From assembly GCA_900142905.1 (NCBI GenBank), contig FSRV01000003.1:372001-436000 (forward strand): DNA of 64,000 nt, written 5' to 3'. Position 1 is the stretch's first letter. Each line of letters begins with the position of its first letter. A program made the position numbers and the translations under genes. The notes under the pieces are model-generated. The model worked only from the letters and a program-made list of their open reading frames with translations, was not told where the DNA came from and did not search any database. This DNA is from Burkholderia sp. GAS332 (GTDB taxonomy: Bacteria; Pseudomonadota; Gammaproteobacteria; Burkholderiales; Burkholderiaceae). This document shows positions 43,201 to 53,689 of the stretch, piece after piece.

Positions 43201-46200
43201 TTGCAGTCCAAATGCCAGTGCGTTGTTCGCCAGCGCCTGGGCACCGTTGCCCAACGCCGTGCTGCTCGCCCCCGAAGCCAGAGCTCCGACGCCCGCGGCG
43301 AGGGCGTTAACGCCAGTGGCGCCGTCGTCGGCATAGTTTGCACCCTGTGTGCCGCCGTCGTTGACGCTGTAGTAGTGCGTCTTGTTGGCGGTTACCGTCG
43401 AGGACAGCGTGTCGACTGCCTGATCGGTCGCATACAACTGCGAGCCGTTCACCGCATCGGTACTGGTCGCACTCAACTGGCCCGCAGCAACGTTCGTCAC
43501 GGTGCGTTCCGCGCCGACCGTGCCGACACTCACCGTACTCGCCGGCGTGGTGCCGGCAAACGTGTAGGCGGTGCCGTTGATGGTGGCGCCTGTCGTCGCC
43601 ACCGCTGCAGCGGTGGTACTTCCTGCACCCAGGGCCACCGCGCCGGCATTGGAGACCTTGGCTCCGGAGCCGATCGCGACGCCTTGCGTCGCAGCGGCCG
43701 ACACCGTTGCAGCGTCACCTAGGGCGACTGAACCGGCATTGTTCGCCTGCGATGCGTTGCCCAGCGCTACAGAACCCTGACCGGTCGACAGGTTGCCATT
43801 GCCAAGCGCAACTGCACCCTGGCCGTTGGACGTATTGTTGGCGCCCATCGTTATCGCACCTGTACCGGTCGCCGAGTTCGGATCGCCGATGGCGACCGCG
43901 CCATCGCCGCTGGCAGTATTGCCGACGCCAATCGACACGGCGTGGCCACCTGTCGCCGTTGCCGTCTGACCTATCGCTATGGCGCCGGCCGTATTCGCGG
44001 TTGCCCCGGCCCCCTGGGCGATCGAATTGCCACCAGTGGCCTGAGCTCCGTTACCCAGGGCAATGTCGTTGGCCGTCGCGGGTGTGCCGCTCACGCCGGC
44101 TACCGCATTCAGGCCCTGCGCGATTGAATCGTTGCCGAAAGCATCGGCAGCCGGCCCCACTGCAATCGCGTCGGTGCCGGTTGGAACGCTGTCCGCCAGC
44201 ACCGAATTGGTGTGAAAATATTTGATCCCGGCGCCATTGTTGATGTTTGAGATCGCCGTGGTATTGGCCGTTACCTGCTGGTTGGTGGCAAACAGCTGCG
44301 AACCATTAACCGCGTTCGTACTCGTGGCGCTCAGTTGCCCTGCCGCCACATTCACAATCTGCCGTTCGGCGCCTGTCGTGCCCACACTCACGACACCGGC
44401 CGGCGTACCGCCGGCAAATGTATAGGCCGTGCCACCAATGGTCGCACCAGTGGTCGCGACAGCGCCTGTTGTCACGGTGCTGCCCTGGCCCAGCGCAACA
44501 TTGCTGCCGGTCGTGCCCGCGGCAATGCTTGCACCCTGGCCCAATACCGTCGCATTGGCATTGCCGTTGTCAGTAGACCGGTTACCCACCACCGTGGAAG
44601 ATGCACCCGTCGCGCTCGCACCGAAACCACCGGCACTGGCATTGGCTCCGCTCGATACCGGTTGTACCGCCGTCACGCTGTTGTTCGATACAAACGGACC
44701 AGCCTGTCCGTTGACGATAGACGTCACATTCTGGTTCGTGGCGAATAGTTGCGACCCATTCACGGCATCCGTGCTCGTCGCGTTCAATGCAGCGGGCGCC
44801 ATGTTGGTGATCATCACCGGAGATCCCGCTCCCGATCCGCCAGTCGCGCCGAGGGTAATTTTCGTGCCACCCGCCGCGTCGTACTTGACTGCGATATTTG
44901 CCGTGTTATCAATATTCGTGTTCAGTGCGGTCAAGGCACCCGCAACCGTCGTCTGGTCAGTTGGCCCGGTCACAGCCCCGGTACTGCCCACGCTGTTGAT
45001 CGGCTGGCTAAAGCCGGTGAGATTACCGGTAGCTGCGCTATAGCTAGCGCCGCCGCCTAATGTGCTCGCTGTCGACGTGCCCAGGTTATTGATGCCAGTG
45101 ACAACCGTATTCAGCTGCGAGCCGTTGATGGCATCGGTACTGGCAGCAGAGATCACACCCGCCGCCACGTTTTGCAGTTGCCGCTCCTTCCCGGCCGAAC
45201 CAACCGACACCACGCCATTGCTCGCGCTCGCGATTCCGGCCGCCGTGCCGCCGTAAAGCGCAGCGGTACCCGTATGGGGTGTTGCGGTTGTACTTCCCGC
45301 GCCCAGCGCCACGTCGTTCGCGTTGCTGGCAGTCGCGTTTGGTCCGATCGCAACGCTATCCGTGCCCAACGCCTGGCTGTCCGGTGCGCTTGAGTTCGCG
45401 TGGAAGTACTTGATGCCCGGCGTCGTGCCACCACCGGTCAGGGAGTTAACAAGGTTCTGCACTGAAGTGTAGGTGTTGCCGCCGTAGCTCAGGCCGGTAG
45501 TCAACGCACCGGTCGTGGTGTTGTAGGTGCTGCCACCGCCCAAGCTGGAGGCCACGCTGTTGCCCAGACTGCTCACCTGGCCACTCAGCGCATGGCCCAC
45601 GTTGTACAACTGGCTGCCGTTCACCGCATCGGTACTGGTGGCGCTCACCTCGCCGTCGGCCAGTTGAGTAATCTGGCGCTGACCGACCGCCACCGCACCG
45701 TTGGTCGGCGCCTGGTGTACGGTGAAAGTCTGGCCGTTCACCACGGCATTGGCCGTCGTGTAGGTAGTGGTCGCGTCCGCTCCGTTGCTGGTCGTGCCGT
45801 TACCGAGCGCGACATCCCCCGCGCCGTTGGCCACCGCGCCCGAACCCACCGCTGTGCTGTTGGTCCCGGTCGCCGTTGGCGCCGTATACGTGGTCGGATT
45901 ACCGGTGATCCACCTGTTTGCCGCCGAGGCGGTCGAGCTGGTCAACTGACTGACGTTCACCGCATCGGTTGGATTGACCCCCGCGGCGAGGTTGGTGATA
46001 GTGACACCGCCCGCGGGGGCACCTACGCCACCGGTCGCGCCGAGGGTAATTTTCGTGCCACCCGGCGCGTCGTACTTGACCGCGATATTTGCCGTGTTAT
46101 CAATATTCGTGTTCAGCGCAGTCAAAGCACCCGCAACCGTCGTCTGCGCGGTCGGTCCGGTCACAGCCCCGGTACTGCCCACGCTGTTGACCGGCTGGCT

Positions 46201-48039
46201 AAAGCCGGTCAGATCGCCGGTCGCCGCGCTATAGCTTGCGCCGCCGCCCAAGGTGCCCGCTGTCGACGCGCCGAGATTATTAACGCCGGTGACAACGGTA
46301 TTCAGCTGCGAACCGTTGATTGCGTCGGTGCTGGCAGCCGAAATCACGCCCGCTGCCACGTTCTGCAGTTGCCGCTCCTGGCCTGCGGAGCCAACCGACG
46401 CCACGCCGTTGGCCGCGTTTGCGATGCCGACCGCCGTACCGCCATAAAGCGCAGTGGTGCCCGTGTGTGGCGCTGCGGTTGTACTGCCCGCACCCAGCGC
46501 GACGTCGTTTGCGTTGCTGGTTGACGCGCCGGCACCCAGCGCGATCGCTTTGGCCTGGTTGGCCACCGCCGAATCGCCGAGCGCCAGCGCGCTCGCACCG
46601 TTCGCATTGCTCGCGTTGCCCAGCGCGACCGCGCCTTGACCATTGGCGGTATTGCCGTTGCCCTGCGCTACCGCGCCATTGCCCGTGGCGGTATTGTTCG
46701 CACCCACGGCGACCGCACCATTGCCTGTCGCGGTATTGGGATCGCCAATCGCGACCGCGCCGTTACCGCTGGCGGTCTGCGCCTGACCGAGCGCTACTGC
46801 GCCGGTCCCACCGAGCACCTGCGAGTTATGGCCACCGGCGAACGACCCGGCGCCGGCTGCGGCAGCGACGGTGCTGCCGTCGCCGATGGCAACCGTGGAG
46901 GCGGCGAGCGCTCTCGCAGCATTGCCGATGGCGGACGCATTGGCCGCGTTAGCCGTTGCGGAGGTACCCATGGCGAGGGCATCTGTGTTGGCGCCCGTCA
47001 GAGCCGAATCACCTATCGCAATTGACGAGGAGCCACCCGAGCTCGCGCCAGAGCCGATCGCAATGGCGCGAATGCCCGACGCCGCGGCGCCCGCCACTGT
47101 CGCTGGGGCAGACGCGCCGCCTTCCGCGACAGAATCCGCTCCGCCCAACGCTATTGCATTAGCACCACTCGCATTGGAGCCGTTCATCATGCCGAGAGAG
47201 TTGAGCCCTGAGGCGGCGGCGCCCGCCCCCAATGCCACCGCATTCTGTGCCGAGGCTGTGGACACTGTGCCGGCGGCCAGCGAAGAGGGGCCGGAAGCAG
47301 TGACATCCGTGCCAATGCCAATCGCCCCCGCCGCCGTTGCACCCGTGCCTGCGACGGAACGCGGCCCAAGATAAACCGCGTTGAGGCCGCTGGCGATGGA
47401 CTGAAAGCCGACAGCGACGGCATGCGTCCCGGCGGCATTGGCGACATAACCCATCGCGACGGCTGCAGGCCCGCTCCCCACCGCCTGGAAGCCAATCGCG
47501 GTGGCATAGTCGGCGTTAGAGACGGCGTCAGTGCCAATACCAATGGACGACGAGCCGCTAGAGGTGACATCCGTACCGATGCCAATCGCCGACTGTGCGG
47601 TCGCGCCGGTACCCGCAGCAGTGCGCGCGCCCAGGTAAATGGTGTTGGTAGCACTGGCAATGGCTTGAAAGCCGAAGGACAAGGCATTAAGTCCCGTACT
47701 GCTGGCGGCATAACCCACCGCAGTGGCTCCGCCTCCAGAGGCTGTGGACTGAAAACCCACGCACGTGGTGCTGCCACTATAAAAGTTATAGGGCGCCGCC
47801 GAGCAGCTCACCTGCGCCTGCGCCTGTGCGCCCCATCCGCCCAAACCCATCAGCAACAGTATGGCGACGACATGAGGACCGGAACCGTGCGGTGCCGAAG
47901 CACGATGCTCACCGCTGCGCCCGTCGCATGCTGAGGCAGCCGCCCCTGACTTTCCTTTGCCGCGCGACGCGTCCAGCTCCGACGCGGCTACGAAGGCGCC
48001 TAACGCCTTGTTCCAGATGGTCCGATATGCCTTGTTCAT
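40237..48039 (-). CDS. Giant trimeric autotransporter adhesin (YadA/BpaC-like), 2600 residues
   Basis: A trimeric surface adhesin. N terminus: extended signal peptide [20 protein letters not shown], hydrophobic core about 60-75, cleavage after A-Q-A-Q-A. The passenger is a long array of head repeats (A-x-G-x-x-A-x-A-x-G / A-I-A-I-G) with neck motifs N-V-A-A-G-x-[IVL][13 protein letters not shown][YF] recurring many times. A block of about 430 residues with [14 protein letters not shown] and [12 protein letters not shown] is duplicated near the C terminus. The anchor (last ~75 residues: [10 protein letters not shown] ... G-A-A-M-Q-W) is the YadA barrel ending in aromatic Trp. GGTGAGG precedes ATG 48039. 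Followed by the OmpA-like lipoprotein. Ligand not predictable. Confidence 0.95.
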   Translation of the reverse strand: MNKAYRTIWNKALGAFVAASELDASRGKGKSGAAASACDGRSGEHRASAPHGSGPHVVAILLLMGLGGWGAQAQAQVSCSAAPYNFYSGSTTCVGFQSTASGGGATAVGYAASSTGLNALSFGFQAIASATNTIYLGARTAAGTGATAQSAIGIGTDVTSSGSSSIGIGTDAVSNADYATAIGFQAVGSGPAAVAMGYVANAAGTHAVAVGFQSIASGLNAVYLGPRSVAGTGATAAGAIGIGTDVTASGPSSLAAGTVSTASAQNAVALGAGAAASGLNSLGMMNGSNASGANAIALGGADSVAEGGASAPATVAGAAASGIRAIAIGSGASSGGSSSIAIGDSALTGANTDALAMGTSATANAANASAIGNAARALAASTVAIGDGSTVAAAAGAGSFAGGHNSQVLGGTGAVALGQAQTASGNGAVAIGDPNTATGNGAVAVGANNTATGNGAVAQGNGNTANGQGAVALGNASNANGASALALGDSAVANQAKAIALGAGASTSNANDVALGAGSTTAAPHTGTTALYGGTAVGIANAANGVASVGSAGQERQLQNVAAGVISAASTDAINGSQLNTVVTGVNNLGASTAGTLGGGASYSAATGDLTGFSQPVNSVGSTGAVTGPTAQTTVAGALTALNTNIDNTANIAVKYDAPGGTKITLGATGGVGAPAGGVTITNLAAGVNPTDAVNVSQLTSSTASAANRWITGNPTTYTAPTATGTNSTAVGSGAVANGAGDVALGNGTTSNGADATTTYTTANAVVNGQTFTVHQAPTNGAVAVGQRQITQLADGEVSATSTDAVNGSQLYNVGHALSGQVSSLGNSVASSLGGGSTYNTTTGALTTGLSYGGNTYTSVQNLVNSLTGGGTTPGIKYFHANSSAPDSQALGTDSVAIGPNATASNANDVALGAGSTTATPHTGTAALYGGTAAGIASASNGVVSVGSAGKERQLQNVAAGVISAASTDAINGSQLNTVVTGINNLGTSTASTLGGGASYSAATGNLTGFSQPINSVGSTGAVTGPTDQTTVAGALTALNTNIDNTANIAVKYDAAGGTKITLGATGGSGAGSPVMITNMAPAALNATSTDAVNGSQLFATNQNVTSIVNGQAGPFVSNNSVTAVQPVSSGANASAGGFGASATGASSTVVGNRSTDNGNANATVLGQGASIAAGTTGSNVALGQGSTVTTGAVATTGATIGGTAYTFAGGTPAGVVSVGTTGAERQIVNVAAGQLSATSTNAVNGSQLFATNQQVTANTTAISNINNGAGIKYFHTNSVLADSVPTGTDAIAVGPAADAFGNDSIAQGLNAVAGVSGTPATANDIALGNGAQATGGNSIAQGAGATANTAGAIAIGQTATATGGHAVSIGVGNTASGDGAVAIGDPNSATGTGAITMGANNTSNGQGAVALGNGNLSTGQGSVALGNASQANNAGSVALGDAATVSAAATQGVAIGSGAKVSNAGAVALGAGSTTAAAVATTGATINGTAYTFAGTTPASTVSVGTVGAERTVTNVAAGQLSATSTDAVNGSQLYATDQAVDTLSSTVTANKTHYYSVNDGGTQGANYADDGATGVNALAAGVGALASGASSTALGNGAQALANNALAFGLQASASIVGGVAIGSGSVSDRTVLPGVGSIANGSHAIPFNTSDETLLGAVSVGSSTTYRQLTNVADGTQAQDAVTVRQLAGALSSFSVTGTNYFHANSTAADSLAVGAQSIAVGPTTVVNGDNGVGVGNGAVVDATAPGGVAIGQQSHSAAADAMALGSGAVASGAQSIAQGANANAANQGGVAVGSGAQSSATDAVALGAGASSTFANSVALGSASATAAVVVTTGVTINGTAYTYAGAAPTSTVSVGSPGNERTVTNVAAGRVSATSTDAVNGSQLYATDQAVSSLSTTVTANKTHYYSVNDGGTQGANYADDGATGTNALAAGVAATAAGANSTALGQGAVANNTNAVALGSGSTTAAAVATTGDTINGTAYTYAGTAPTSTVSVGSAGNERTVTNVAAGRVGATSTDAVNGSQLYATDQAVDSLASVVTASKTHYYSVNDGGTQGGNYNNDGATGVNALAAGVGATASGVSSFAGGNGAAAQADNALALGALSSASVAGGVAIGSGSVSNRAVLSGIGSIANGTHAIPFNTSDQTLLGAVSFGSATGNTYRQLTNVADGTQAQDAVTIRQLAGALSSFAVTGQMYFHANSTAADSLAVGAQSIAVGPTTVVNGDNGVGIGNGAIVDSTAPGGVAIGESSNAAQADAIALGSGSIASGAQSIAQGANAKAANAGGIAIGSGAQSSAIDAVAMGPGASATMANSVALGAGSVTTVGALSNYIAYGLSSPQSSAGEVNIGNRQITGVAAGKAGTDAVNVSQLAAVTTQLTTLINNQNGGGGGAPFSSTPGSSPASTGSNSSAGGQGSVASGSNSTAVGNSSQASANGATAVGVGAAASGNNSVALGSNSTDGGRNNVVSVGSLNDTRQVANVAAGTQGTDAVNVDQLNAGLAQANAYTDQRVDQLQSGINSVARNAYSGIAAATALTMIPEVDKDKTLSFGVGTAGFRGYQAVALGGTARITENIKMKAGVGMSPGGTTFGMGAAMQW
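41040..43390. repeat. Long internal duplication in the giant adhesin gene
   Basis: About 41040-41900 and 42540-43390 encode closely similar blocks (both with S-I-A-N-G-[ST]-H-A-I-P-F-N-T-S-D and V-V-N-G-D-N-G-V-G). [14 protein letters not shown] is encoded three times (near 41890, 42310, 43370). Confidence 0.75.
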
Positions 48040-49171
48040 GTCGTTGCCTCACCAGTTAATTGAAATTCGAAGTTCACAAACACGAGCGTGTGCATGCATC
48101 CCACTTATTCAGGATGCCTATTTATAGTTTTTAAGCCATCTCGTTGCGGCACGATTTGCTTCAGCGTTGAACCGGTTGCAAACCGCTCTCACACTCGACG
48201 AATCACGAATGCTTAGCGCGAGCGAATACACACGCTTACTATTCGATTTGCATAACTAAGCAAATAATGAGGGGCGGTCAGACAGTCAGCTTTCGGGGCG
48301 TTGGCCGCTGAAACGCTTGACGAATGTCTTGGTTATGACGGTCCGAAGGGCAGACGCAGAGGAAACGCGATCACGTGGCGGAGCGCCAATCGCCGGCCAG
48401 ACTGGTGCGCTTTCTTCGCCGAGCCAGCGCGCTGCTCTGTTCCGACTGGGTTACACATCGATACCGCCCCCTCAGTAGCCTGTTGCAACGCTTCCTCGGT
48501 TCGTGGCGTGGCATGGCAACTTGATCTTGCGCCCGCTACACACCCCGTTATTTTCATTCTCGCAACGCATTGAGCACTATGTGAGACGAAGGCCGCCAAG
48601 CAATTCACACGGAATGCTGCGACGCCCTTTATTTGAGTCATGTAACAAAAAGAAAGATGAGTGCCCGCGGAAACTTTCTCATAGGTCTTTTCATTTGTCT
48701 ACAAAAAGCCGTTGGCGGTATCAGGGTATTGTGGAATCTAACAATTAGATTTCATTTAACCCTATTCGCGACTCCGAAACCAGGGTAAGGGTTTCCTGAC
48801 ATTTTTTTCAGGATATCTGTAATTTTTTCTTGATTTTTTTAAGCCAATTTCGTGTAGCAACGCGCATTAAAAATGCAAGACAGTTGATATGACTCCGCTT
48901 GTCAAGAGGGGATCGGTTTTGGGTTTTGAGCTGCCATCTGAATTTCCTGAGGGCGACGTAGCAGTAAATCTCGACGGTGGATCATGCTGATATCCGCGGG
49001 TTGGTTACCGCATTACAGAAGTCCGCCCAGCGAGCCTGCCGCTATCTAGTGCCGCAAGTCGAATCGAATCCGTTGCCTAACTGTCTCGCGGGTTGCTCGG
49101 GTGCCGGGCTACGCCGCCTTCAGGAAACTCTTGCTCAGGTGGTGAGGTTTACGTGTTGCTCAAGGGTTGGG
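48040..49171. other. Upstream region of the giant adhesin; no gene recognised
   Basis: Over 1.1 kb without a supported gene. On the minus strand TATAAAT (complement at 48119-48125) is a candidate -10 box about 75 bases before the adhesin ATG, but no strong -35 is seen. 48660-48870 is unusually AT-rich, with TCCTGA/TCAGGA around a T-run (48794-48818) that could act as a weak terminator or a silencer-bound tract. The IS110 element's own end lies toward 49150. Confidence 0.45.
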
Positions 49172-50302
49172 TCACGCCATGCGCACCTCGGGCCGTACGG
49201 CGAGCGACATGGCGAGCTGGCTGATGTCCCAGATGAAACCGGCGAGTTCGCGAGCGACCGCGACCACCGCAATATTCTTCTGCTTGCCGCGCGCAACGAG
49301 CTTCCGGTAGCGCCGGCACAGGCGCACCTGCGCGTCCCAGGCGCGGTCAACGATGGGCTTGGGGATGCCTTCGTGGCGGCGCTGGATTTCGGGACTCACG
49401 CGGGCCGGGTGCTGGTAGCTCCAGGCCGCTTCCACCAGCAACTTTCTTGCATAGCTGTTGCCATTCTTGGTGATGCTGCCCTGACGGCGCTTTTCGCCCG
49501 ACGAGTGTTCGGACGGGGTCACCCCCAGCCAGGCCATCAGCTGGCGCGGGTGGGCGAAGCGTGACAGATCCCCGAGCTCGGCGAGCATGCCCACTGCCGT
49601 GGTGAACTGGACGCCCCGCATCGTCTGCAGGCCCAGCACGGCAGGATAGAATCGCCAGTTGACGACGGCCTCGCGCAACGCGGCCTCCAGCCGGTCGCAT
49701 TGCGCCAGGCGATCCTCGATCGTGCGCCGATACTCCTCGAATGCCAGTTGCTGCCAAACGCTGTCGAAAGCATAGGCGCTCAGCCAGCGCCGGTGCGCAG
49801 GGCCCCAGTCGGCGCGGCCGGCATAGCGCACGCCATGCAGGAGCAGAAAGCCCTTCAGCCGTTGCCGGGCACGCTTAAGATCGTCCTTGGCGCTGACCCA
49901 CGCGCGAGCCAGATCGCGGAATGCTTCGTCTTCCACGCTTGGCACGTACACCGCTGACAGGTCGCCGGCGCGCAGCGACCGCACCAGCTTGATCGCATCA
50001 CGCCGGTCGGTCTTGACCCGATCGCCCGGCTTTTTCGGAATCAGCGACGGCGCGCACACCATGCAGTCGAAGCCTTCCTGCACGAGCTGACGGTAAAGTC
50101 CATAGCCGCACGGGCCCGCCTCGTAGACGATGCGGATGTCCCGCGCCTTCGATTGCAGGCGCTTACACAGGCGATCAATATCCGTCTTCGTCGTGCCAAT
50201 CTTGCCGAGCAGTTCGACCTCGCCTGTGCCCAGCGCATAGGCAACCGTGATCGAATCCTTGTGAACGTCGAGCCCTACGTACAGTGTGCTATCGTTTTCC
50301 AC
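49172..50302 (-). CDS. IS110-family transposase (between the two adhesin genes)
   Basis: 376 residues, complete. The DEDD catalytic domain begins L-Y-V-G-L-D-V-H-K-D-S-I (first Asp) with V-Y-E-A-G-P-C-G-Y-G-L-Y (Glu) and D-R-V-K-T-D-R-R-D-A-I-K-L (Asp pair). The C-terminal transposase_20 region is L-Q-T-M-R-G-V-Q-F-T-T-A-V-G and S-S-G-E-K-R-R-Q-G-S-I-T-K-N-G-N (catalytic Ser region). GTG 50302 follows GGAGG by 5 bases; an upstream in-frame ATG has no such site. IS110 elements lack clear terminal repeats, so boundaries are not defined. Its position separates the second adhesin from the first and probably uncouples their transcription. Confidence 0.92.
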   Translation of the reverse strand: MENDSTLYVGLDVHKDSITVAYALGTGEVELLGKIGTTKTDIDRLCKRLQSKARDIRIVYEAGPCGYGLYRQLVQEGFDCMVCAPSLIPKKPGDRVKTDRRDAIKLVRSLRAGDLSAVYVPSVEDEAFRDLARAWVSAKDDLKRARQRLKGFLLLHGVRYAGRADWGPAHRRWLSAYAFDSVWQQLAFEEYRRTIEDRLAQCDRLEAALREAVVNWRFYPAVLGLQTMRGVQFTTAVGMLAELGDLSRFAHPRQLMAWLGVTPSEHSSGEKRRQGSITKNGNSYARKLLVEAAWSYQHPARVSPEIQRRHEGIPKPIVDRAWDAQVRLCRRYRKLVARGKQKNIAVVAVARELAGFIWDISQLAMSLAVRPEVRMA

Positions 50303-50543
50303 GCTGGCCTCCGTGATGGATATCGCCGGGTGTGGCCCTGTCCACACCGTGCGGCTCTGGCAGAAATACTAACCCGCGTTTGAGTCCTCGCGGCGGGTCA
50401 GCCTCTACCTCGCGGAGTCATACTGACTAGTGAAGATGGAATAGGAATCCGTTCGGTATGCCGTGTTGTCAGACGCTTCTAGTTCTTCCATGTCTGCCCG
50501 CTGCTGCAGCACAAGTGCGAGCAGCGGGACACAGCCAGGTTAC

Positions 50544-52511
50544 TTACCAGCGGTAGCCAACGCCCGCGCCAGCGCCCACGGACCCGTGGCCGGAAACGCC
50601 CGTCGTGACCGAGCCTTTGACCATCCATTTTTGCGTCGCAACCGACAGCCCAACAGCCATTGCGGACTGTCCGCCGTAGTTGCCGGCTGCGAGTGCTACA
50701 ACCTTCTCACCTGGCAGGACAGCCTGCGGCAAGTTCGCCATAGCGATTGCGGACGCTGTACCAGCGCTCGCGTCACGGCGATATTTCTGGATGTCATCGC
50801 TAACGCTGTTGATTGCGCTATTCAACTGTCGCACGTTAACTGCATCCGTCGGAGCCGTACCGTCCGCAACGTTGGTAATCTGACGCTCAGCACCCGGCGC
50901 ACCGACCGAAACCGTGTTGTCCCGGTCTGCGACTGAATTTGCACCTAGGGCAACCGAATTATTCGCAGTGGCCTGGCTGTTGTTGCCGATTGCGGTCGAA
51001 CCCGTACCTGTGACTTTGGAGTTCGTGCCGATGGCGGTTGCCCCCGCAGCAGTGACCGTCGAGTTCGTGCCGATTGCAGTCCCATCTTGACCCGAAACGT
51101 TCGAACCATTGCCGACAGCGGTTCCGTTTGGTACGGACACCACCGAGTTTTTACCAACTGCCGTGCCGGTCTCGTCGGTGGCCGTGCCATTCGAGCCGGA
51201 TGTCGAAATCCTGTCGACCGTGGTTGTGATTGACGTCAGATTGGTCGAGAGCGCAGAAACCTGTGAAGCAATTGAGAAAAGCTGCGAACCGTTCACCGCG
51301 TCCGTGCTGGTGGCACTAATTTGACCGGCGGCGACATTTTGCAACTGATGCTCCTGGCCGACCGCGCCGATACTCACGACGCCGGTCGGCGTTGCCCCTG
51401 CGAAGCCACCGAACGTGACGCCGTTCAGCGTGACGCTACTCACGTTCGTTGCCGCACGTGTGACCGCGCCGGAACCGAGCGCCGTTGATTCTGCGGTCGA
51501 AGCTGCGGCCGCGTTACCGATCGCGATTGAATTTGCGCCTGTCGCTTGTGTGAGCGTGCCCAGCGCAATCGCGTTGGCCGATGCGGCATTCGCATTAAAT
51601 CCAATCGCAACAGAAGTAATTGCTGATGCGGTTGAAGACTGACCAATTGCAATAGCCGATCCCCCGCTCGCCAAGCTTGAGTTGCCGAGCGCCGTCGAGC
51701 TGCCGCCGCTTGCCGTCGCTAAGGGACCAACTGCCGTGGCGCTGTTGGTGGCTGCGTTCGACCCAGCCCCAACCGCTACGGAATTCACATCAACTGCCGA
51801 GGCATTCTCACCAATAGCGATTGCGTTCTGGGCAGTTGCCTGTGCGCGGGCAATTGCAACGCTACCGATCCCGGATGCAACGGAATCCACACCGATGGAC
51901 GTAGCGTCAGCCGCGCTCGCGTTCGCCTGAAAACCCACCGCCGTTCCGCCTGCGGCTGAACTATTGGTGCCGACCGCCGTTGAGAACTGCGCAGTAGTGT
52001 GTGCCAGAGCACCAATCGCAGTCGAGTCACCATTAGCCGCGCTCGAGCCACCGCCGAAAGCTACTGCTCTGGTGCCGGTTGCGACCGAATTTGCGCCAAC
52101 TGCCGTGGCATTCTGGCCGCTTGCAGTTACCGTATCACCCAGAGCGGTTGCGGCTCCGCCATTAGCGGTGACATTGATCCCGACCGCTGTATTCTGACTG
52201 GTGTTGCTCGCGTCACCGGCTACAGCGGGAAGGGTCCCGCCTGTACTCGCGGACGGAGCCGTAGCACCCCCGATCGTTGCAGTCGTCCCGCCGACCTCGC
52301 CGCCAACTGCCAGGTTATCTGCATGTGCATATCCAGCCGAGAGCGAAAGCGCCGTGAGTAGTGCAAGTGCGACTTTCGACCTCAGGGGACCGCCAGCCTG
52401 CCCCATTTCCGCTTGCCCCGCTTCGCCCTGCACGCCGCGCTGCGTCTCGGCTGCCGCGACCAGTGCGCCAATTCGACGATTCCAAACCAACTTATATCGG
52501 CTCTTGTTCAT
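50544..52511 (-). CDS. Trimeric autotransporter adhesin, 655 residues
   Basis: Second YadA-like adhesin. Extended signal peptide [20 protein letters not shown], hydrophobic core at about 48-60 and cleavage after Y-A-H-A. The head region is made of A-x-G-x-x-[SA]-x-A repeats from about residue 90 to 380, then one neck ([16 protein letters not shown]) and a short stalk. A second head patch and neck ([10 protein letters not shown]) follow. The C-terminal anchor (last ~75 residues: [13 protein letters not shown] ... G-A-G-V-G-Y-R-W) forms the trimeric barrel. Divergent from the response regulator gene, 361 bases apart, and so a likely target of it. Confidence 0.95.
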   Translation of the reverse strand: MNKSRYKLVWNRRIGALVAAAETQRGVQGEAGQAEMGQAGGPLRSKVALALLTALSLSAGYAHADNLAVGGEVGGTTATIGGATAPSASTGGTLPAVAGDASNTSQNTAVGINVTANGGAATALGDTVTASGQNATAVGANSVATGTRAVAFGGGSSAANGDSTAIGALAHTTAQFSTAVGTNSSAAGGTAVGFQANASAADATSIGVDSVASGIGSVAIARAQATAQNAIAIGENASAVDVNSVAVGAGSNAATNSATAVGPLATASGGSSTALGNSSLASGGSAIAIGQSSTASAITSVAIGFNANAASANAIALGTLTQATGANSIAIGNAAAASTAESTALGSGAVTRAATNVSSVTLNGVTFGGFAGATPTGVVSIGAVGQEHQLQNVAAGQISATSTDAVNGSQLFSIASQVSALSTNLTSITTTVDRISTSGSNGTATDETGTAVGKNSVVSVPNGTAVGNGSNVSGQDGTAIGTNSTVTAAGATAIGTNSKVTGTGSTAIGNNSQATANNSVALGANSVADRDNTVSVGAPGAERQITNVADGTAPTDAVNVRQLNSAINSVSDDIQKYRRDASAGTASAIAMANLPQAVLPGEKVVALAAGNYGGQSAMAVGLSVATQKWMVKGSVTTGVSGHGSVGAGAGVGYRW

Positions 52512-52872
52512 TACGTTCCGCTCTCACTTGTCTGATAGTCAATAAAGGGATTCATATCTGGCCTCCGTCACGCTCTGCCGCGGGAGTCACCGCACTGATG
52601 CCTTACAAAATGTATGAATTGGCAACTTTGTGTAAGGCCGCGAGGAATTATGGGCAGCGTTATTGCCGCAATCGTTTTGCCGGAGGGACGAAATGCTTTG
52701 CCGGAGGGAAAATTCTTTTGCTATCCGTATGGATACCGCTCGATTTAAATTGAATTAACAATCTGATACGCTTCGCGGCTTTATGCTGGCGACCGATCCT
52801 CGCAAGTCTCAAGCTGCGCAGTCAGCCGCCGTTAACCAGAAACGTTACCCGTCAGCTCTTTTCGCCTAAACG
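52512..52872. promoter_or_regulatory. Divergent promoter region between adhesin 2 and the response regulator
   Basis: This 361-bp intergenic region must hold the promoters of both divergent units. It contains the direct repeat described at 52676-52709. No convincing sigma-70 boxes could be assigned by eye. Confidence 0.5.
52676..52709. promoter_or_regulatory. Direct repeat TTTGCCGGAGGGA x2, 21-bp spacing: candidate operator
   Basis: TTTGCCGGAGGGA occurs perfectly at 52676-52688 and 52697-52709. The 21-bp period is two helical turns, the geometry typical of AraC-type regulators binding as a dimer to one face of DNA. It lies about 165-200 bp upstream of adhesin 2 and 165-195 bp upstream of the regulator gene. 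Confidence 0.55.
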
Positions 52873-53682
52873 ATGTCGCCCCGAAACACTGCCCTCACGG
52901 ATGCCCATCTTCTTGTGGTAGACGACCAGCCGGACCAGCTTCGATTGTTGATTGACGTATTGCGCAATGCTGGATGCAGGATTAGCGTCGGATTCGACGG
53001 GTCACAGGCGTATCAACGAGCACTGGCGATTTCACCCGACCTGATCCTGATGGACGTACGGATGCCGCGGATGGATGGATTCGCTGCCTGCCGGCTTCTT
53101 GCCGCGGACCCCCGCACCTCTGCGATTCCCGTCATATTTCTGACCGTGGCTGGGGACCTTCACGATCGGATCAACGGTCTGGAAATCGGTGGCGTGGACT
53201 ACGTGCTCAAGCCATTCGAGGCGGACGAGGTACTTGCACGGATTCGCGTTCACCTCGCCCGGACGCGCGGCAACCGGTATACCGAAGATGAGGTATCCGC
53301 TTCGGACTTCACGGGCAACAGCGTCATCGTTCGCGCGGCCATTCGACATTTGTCGCAAAGGCTGAACGATGCGCCAACGGTCGAACAACTCGCCCGCCTC
53401 GTGGGGACCAATGAAAAACGACTGTCGCGTGCGTTTCGGGACAACCTTGGCCAAACAGTATTCGAGTATCTCCGCGACGAACGCTTGCGGATTGCACAAA
53501 AGCTATTAAGCAGCACGCCGTTGAGTATCGCGAGCATCGCCGAAGAAATTGGCTTTTCCAGTGCCGCGAATTTCGCCACGGCGTTTCGCGAGCGATTTGG
53601 TATGCCCCCGTCAACCTATCGGGAGGAATTTCGCAGTCGGGATCTGGCTGATACCGTGGAACCCGCCCTCGAGGCAGAGTAA
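52873..53682 (+). CDS. Response regulator with AraC-type output domain
   Basis: 269 residues. Receiver domain 12-125: acidic pair V-V-D-D-Q-P, phosphoacceptor D61 in L-I-L-M-D-V-R-M-P-R-M-D-G, Thr in F-L-T-V, and the conserved Lys in V-L-K-P-F-E. The AraC/XylS helix-turn-helix domain (about 155-250) shows P-T-V-E-Q-L-A-R-L-V-G-T-N-E-K-R-L-S-R-A-F-R and the signature I-A-E-E-I-G-F-S-S-A-A-N-F-A-T-A-F-R-E-R-F-G-M-P-P-S-T-Y-R. It is the likely regulator of the divergent adhesin gene, activated by the kinase encoded 7 bases downstream. ATG at 52873 lacks a strong ribosome-binding site. Confidence 0.92.
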   Translation: MSPRNTALTDAHLLVVDDQPDQLRLLIDVLRNAGCRISVGFDGSQAYQRALAISPDLILMDVRMPRMDGFAACRLLAADPRTSAIPVIFLTVAGDLHDRINGLEIGGVDYVLKPFEADEVLARIRVHLARTRGNRYTEDEVSASDFTGNSVIVRAAIRHLSQRLNDAPTVEQLARLVGTNEKRLSRAFRDNLGQTVFEYLRDERLRIAQKLLSSTPLSIASIAEEIGFSSAANFATAFRERFGMPPSTYREEFRSRDLADTVEPALEAE

Positions 53683-53689
53683 CGACATC

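Noticed and set aside
40420..47940. Many open frames of 60-350 residues on the plus strand and in other minus frames across the giant adhesin
   Set aside because: They are shadows caused by the GC-rich, repetitive adhesin codons; none has a known domain or a start signal.
48794..48840. Possible rho-independent terminator (TCCTGA...TCAGGA followed by T-rich DNA)
   Set aside because: The 6-bp stem is weak, the loop itself is mostly T, and no gene ends nearby.
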